Part shown: in pieces, positions 60,961 through 64,000 of the stretch
Layout: each line of letters opens with the position of its first letter
How positions within the stretch are numbered: the first letter of the stretch is position 1
Source of the DNA: Archilochus colubris
Lineage: Eukaryota > Chordata > Aves > Apodiformes > Trochilidae
DNA: 64,000 bases
NCBI GenBank assembly: GCA_023079485.1
Contig: CM041097.1
Location: 14,293,561 to 14,357,560 of the forward strand
Reading direction: 5' to 3'
Notes under the pieces: generated by a model
What the model was told of the DNA's origin: nothing
What the model saw: the letters and a program-made list of their open reading frames with translations, nothing else
Databases searched by the model: none
Program-made: the position numbers and the translations under genes

Positions 60961-61200
60961 CGGGTTAGTACAGGGAGAGGCAAAGCAAGGACGGGGAGAT
61001 TTAGGGAGGTTTGGGGAGGTTTCGGGTGGAACGCCTGGCTCCGAATTAGGCGATGGATTGAGGAGCAGGGAGGTGGGGGAGAGGAGAGGCGGCTGTCCCA
61101 AAAGGAGACATTCGGCCCCATCCAGTGGCAGCTCGGAAAATTGCAGACAAACGCAGCTCAATTAGTTTTATCTGAGGATTAAATACCTGTGTAGTTCACT
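60961..61200. promoter_or_regulatory. small CpG cluster next to a homeodomain-like patch
   Basis: Ten CpG dinucleotides fall within 60961-61153, while the surrounding kilobases have very few. The cluster contains TTCGGGTGGAACGCC and GGCGATGG and is followed by CAATTAGTTTTATCTGAGG and ATTAAATACC. This could be an unmethylated regulatory island or a GC-rich exon/promoter of an unseen transcript. No open frame with known motifs covers it. Confidence 0.35.
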
Positions 61201-64000
61201 TCCCTGTTGCTCTGCCACAATCAAGAGTTACCAATGCCACACTCTTTTGCAAATAAGAAATGTTCTGGGCATTTTCAGCAGCACGGATTTAAATGTATTC
61301 AAATACACTTGCTAAAGGGAAAGTTTAGAAATGGACACTTTCTTTGAAACAATAAATTCAGTTAATCTAAGAAGCACTAATTTGATTTTTTTTTTCCAAG
61401 TACCAGCACTGTTCCTCACCGAAAGTATTGTCAGGTTTGTCAGGTTCTAGTATAATATCCATGCAACTATTTAGTGTAATGCTTAGAAATATAGCTAAGA
61501 TTACAGGATGTGCCTATGCCTCACATAGAAGGTTACAACCTCCTATGTGCTGCGTAAATGTTACAAATGATACAGTTTTGGTGGAAGGTAATATGGTTTG
61601 TTTTAGTTCCAGCCAGGGCTGCAAACCATCCCATTCCCTGACCCTTACTCAGCACAGCCCCAGCAGGGGCACAAGGGCAGCCTTGCAAATACAGTTTCCC
61701 ACTATTGGAAGCTTAGTACAAAATGGATTTTTATTACCCCCTGTATGAACTACAGATTTGGAAACTGTGAATGTGTTTTTCAGCACTTGAACATTGTCAC
61801 AGCAGTAAATGGATATGAAATGATGCTCTTACTAGCACTGAAGTGTTGTCCAGGGTTACAAATTGTTGGGCTTGAAATGAATCAACAAACAGCTCAGAAG
61901 CCTGATGTCCTGATTTCTAATGCTGCCTACAAAGGTGGGGAAGAGTAGAGAGCAGACTTTGCATCCCAGCTCAGCTCCATTTCAAGTACAGAAAGCCAGG
62001 CTAAAGTCTATGAGACTCTTGCACAGGATAGAAGTTTCCAGCACCCCTTGCTACAGCTTATGAGCCATGTTCCCTTCCTCATGTGCTGTTCTGTCAGCAG
62101 TGGAATTGCTGGAAAGGGCCTGTTCATCTGGGAAAGCAGATCCATGTCCAGATGGAGATCCCTAGTTCAAACTCAACCAGCCTGAAGACCCTTTGTGACT
62201 ACCATCAGCATACCCAATCTTCCCTCCACTTATGTACTTTTCTTCTGAAATACCTGTGAAGAGCTTTGAAAGCAATCCTGTGATTGAATCTGTTAATTAT
62301 CTTCTCTCCTCCACACCTTCTGTTATGTTCATTTAAGGAAAAATCAATCTAAAACCTACTTCTGTGAAAATGAATGCAGACACCTAAAGAAAAGATGAGC
62401 CGATTTCCATCTACCTCAGTGTGAAGTATCCCACAAAGAAAATCCCTCCACCTGCTGCCAAAATCAGAAACTCTCAATTTTTTTGAATATTGATCATGAC
62501 AGTCTTGGTGCTTTTGGATGCAGAGGACAACTTTTCTGATGGGATCACACCCATGGAAAGCCACCACATCAGCCACCCAGCTGGAAGGACTCTTCTTATT
62601 GCCTTGTCTGCAGCATGTGCTGACCAGAGAAGATTTAACAGAGGGAGGAGGTCTGAAAGTGATGCAGGCTGCAGCAACCTCCACCAAAATTCAATATCAT
62701 TCCAATAATCTGTTAAAAGGTCACTGAATAGTGAGTAATTCATCTCGCAGCTGATAGCAAGATGATAGCATTGCTGGCACACAGCCTCCCTGCTCACACA
62801 GATAACTTGCTAAGTGAGGCCATTTTCTGTGAAAGACAAAGCTGGGGTTAGAAACACAGCCCTCTCACTGGGAGCTGGATTTTCAGTTTAATCTCATGTT
62901 AGAGGATTTCAAATGTCACCGAGGCACCCAGCTGGATCCTGGGAAGTGGAAAAGCATGGGTGAGCCGGGAAGTTTCCATGCATCCAAAATAGCCAGAAAA
63001 CAATAGAATGGCTGGGAAAGCACTTTTCTGGAGGGAGAAAGCAGGGGTCCTGTTTCTGAGTGTCTTTGGGCAAAGAGAGAAGATGCTCCAAGTCGGTGCC
63101 TACCCTCTGCACTGCCACAACGCCTTCCCACAGCTCTACAAAGTGCCCCAGGCTGCTCTGGCACCAGATCACAGCTCTAGCAGGTGCCTGATGTTCATGG
63201 AATCCCCTCTACACCCCAGCTGGGGGTCTCCAGGTGACTCTGTTTCCCTCTGTGTCCTCTCTCAGTTGCTGAGCCTGGTGCTGGCACCAGCACTGCCTGA
63301 GCACCCGGGGCTGCATCCTGCAGCCCAGTGGGAAGGGGCTCCTCTCCAGCCCAGCTGCAGCTGACTGGCACGGGGGTGTGAGGCATTTGTGGTCAAATTC
63401 TCAGCCAGCATCAAACACCTCCATTCCTGAGGTCAGTTTTTTCTGAACAAGGACCCAGTTTCTGAGCAAACAGCTGAGTTTTGTGTCGAGGCAGGAGAAA
63501 ATACGCAACTGCTGCTTCGCTCTAACAAACTCCCTGTTCTTTACATTCCCAAGGATCTCAGACAAAACCCTCTGATCTACTGTAGTAAATAGAGCATGAA
63601 AATCAGGTTTGGGCTTCAGTTTTATCCATGACGTTAGCTCTGCCTTCCGTTTTTTTCTCCTGCAGGGTGAAGTACTAATGAAAAAAGTGAAAGTCACTGC
63701 TAATAATCTGGAGGTTATTTTTCCTTTCCTTTCTTTCAAACCTGGGTAAGGTGGATTTTAGCAAGAATGGATTTATAGTTCAGAGCTCTCCCACAAGCCC
63801 TCATTGTGCTGCTGGTTAAGTCACTGCACCATTGGCATCTCCTAGATGGGAGCTGGGATCCTCCCAGCTAGAATCTGCCCATCTCCCAGCTTCTCACCAC
63901 CTCCTGCAGAGAAATGGTTGGGGAAAAAAAGGAACATAAAGTCCACAGATCAACTGCTTTCCCACCAAGAAACCAACTTTTCTCAAAATGCATGGGAATT
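61201..64000. other. gene-free unique sequence
   Basis: No recognised gene, RNA or repeat. Open frames up to 118 codons occur on both strands without motifs. Confidence 0.5.

Noticed and set aside
1..64000. CRISPR arrays, bacterial operons, rRNA and tRNA genes
   Set aside because: I read for repeat-spacer arrays, ribosome-site-linked frames and tRNA-like arms and saw none I could support. The repeats point to a bird nuclear genome.

Overview
The window looks like bird nuclear DNA, most probably from a songbird. The evidence is the repeats. There are several CR1 (chicken repeat 1) LINE fragments, two of which show the CR1 3' terminus (one ends in ATTCTATG-type octamers). There is one complete solo LTR that starts TGTCCTGG and ends GTGACA, flanked by a 5-bp target duplication. 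I recognised no abundant SINEs, and background repeat density is low. I found no bacterial-style operon, no CRISPR array, no rRNA and no tRNA that I can support. I recognise no host protein-coding gene. The non-repeat open reading frames are short, carry no motif I know, and look like chance. The window is best read as intergenic or deep intronic DNA.

Layout. 1-6567: unique sequence with no recognised gene; one weak exon-like stretch near 2.0 kb. 6568-6900: two diverged tandem copies of a promoter-like (CCAATAAAAG) repeat, perhaps LTR-derived. 6901-16794: unique AT-rich sequence with simple repeats, two stretches resembling conserved non-coding elements, and a diverged 50-bp tandem duplication. 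16795-17343: 5'-truncated CR1 3' end on +, with its ORF2 C-terminus still open. 21670-23460: 5' half of a CR1 on -, with ORF1 and endonuclease, decayed. 25092-25300: short CR1 3' tail on -. 29720-29872: old LINE reverse transcriptase fragment on +. 32744-32862: degraded palindromic repeat. 38376-40920: 5' half of a CR1 on +, with duplicated 5' repeat, ORF1 (CxxC/coiled-coil part plus SGNH esterase-like part), and ORF2 endonuclease, ending just before the reverse transcriptase domain. 42680-43437: solo ERV LTR. 43443-64000: unique sequence with a perfect 10-bp hairpin, a 28-base T tract, a local CpG cluster and non-coding-element-like stretches.

The most informative part is the set of CR1 copies. 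Two of them keep the 5' half and lose the 3' half, the reverse of usual LINE truncation. Aligned to each other they show an ORF1 N-terminal Cys-pair plus coiled-coil region, an SGNH-type GDS motif, and an apurinic-like endonuclease with its catalytic motifs. The three ORF2 parts lie in separate insertions (endonuclease at 22 and 40 kb, reverse transcriptase core at 29.8 kb, C-terminus at 17 kb). They do not form one working element.

I did not find a convincing undescribed biological system. Calls of conserved non-coding elements rest only on base-composition style and homeodomain/octamer-like words; they need cross-species alignment.
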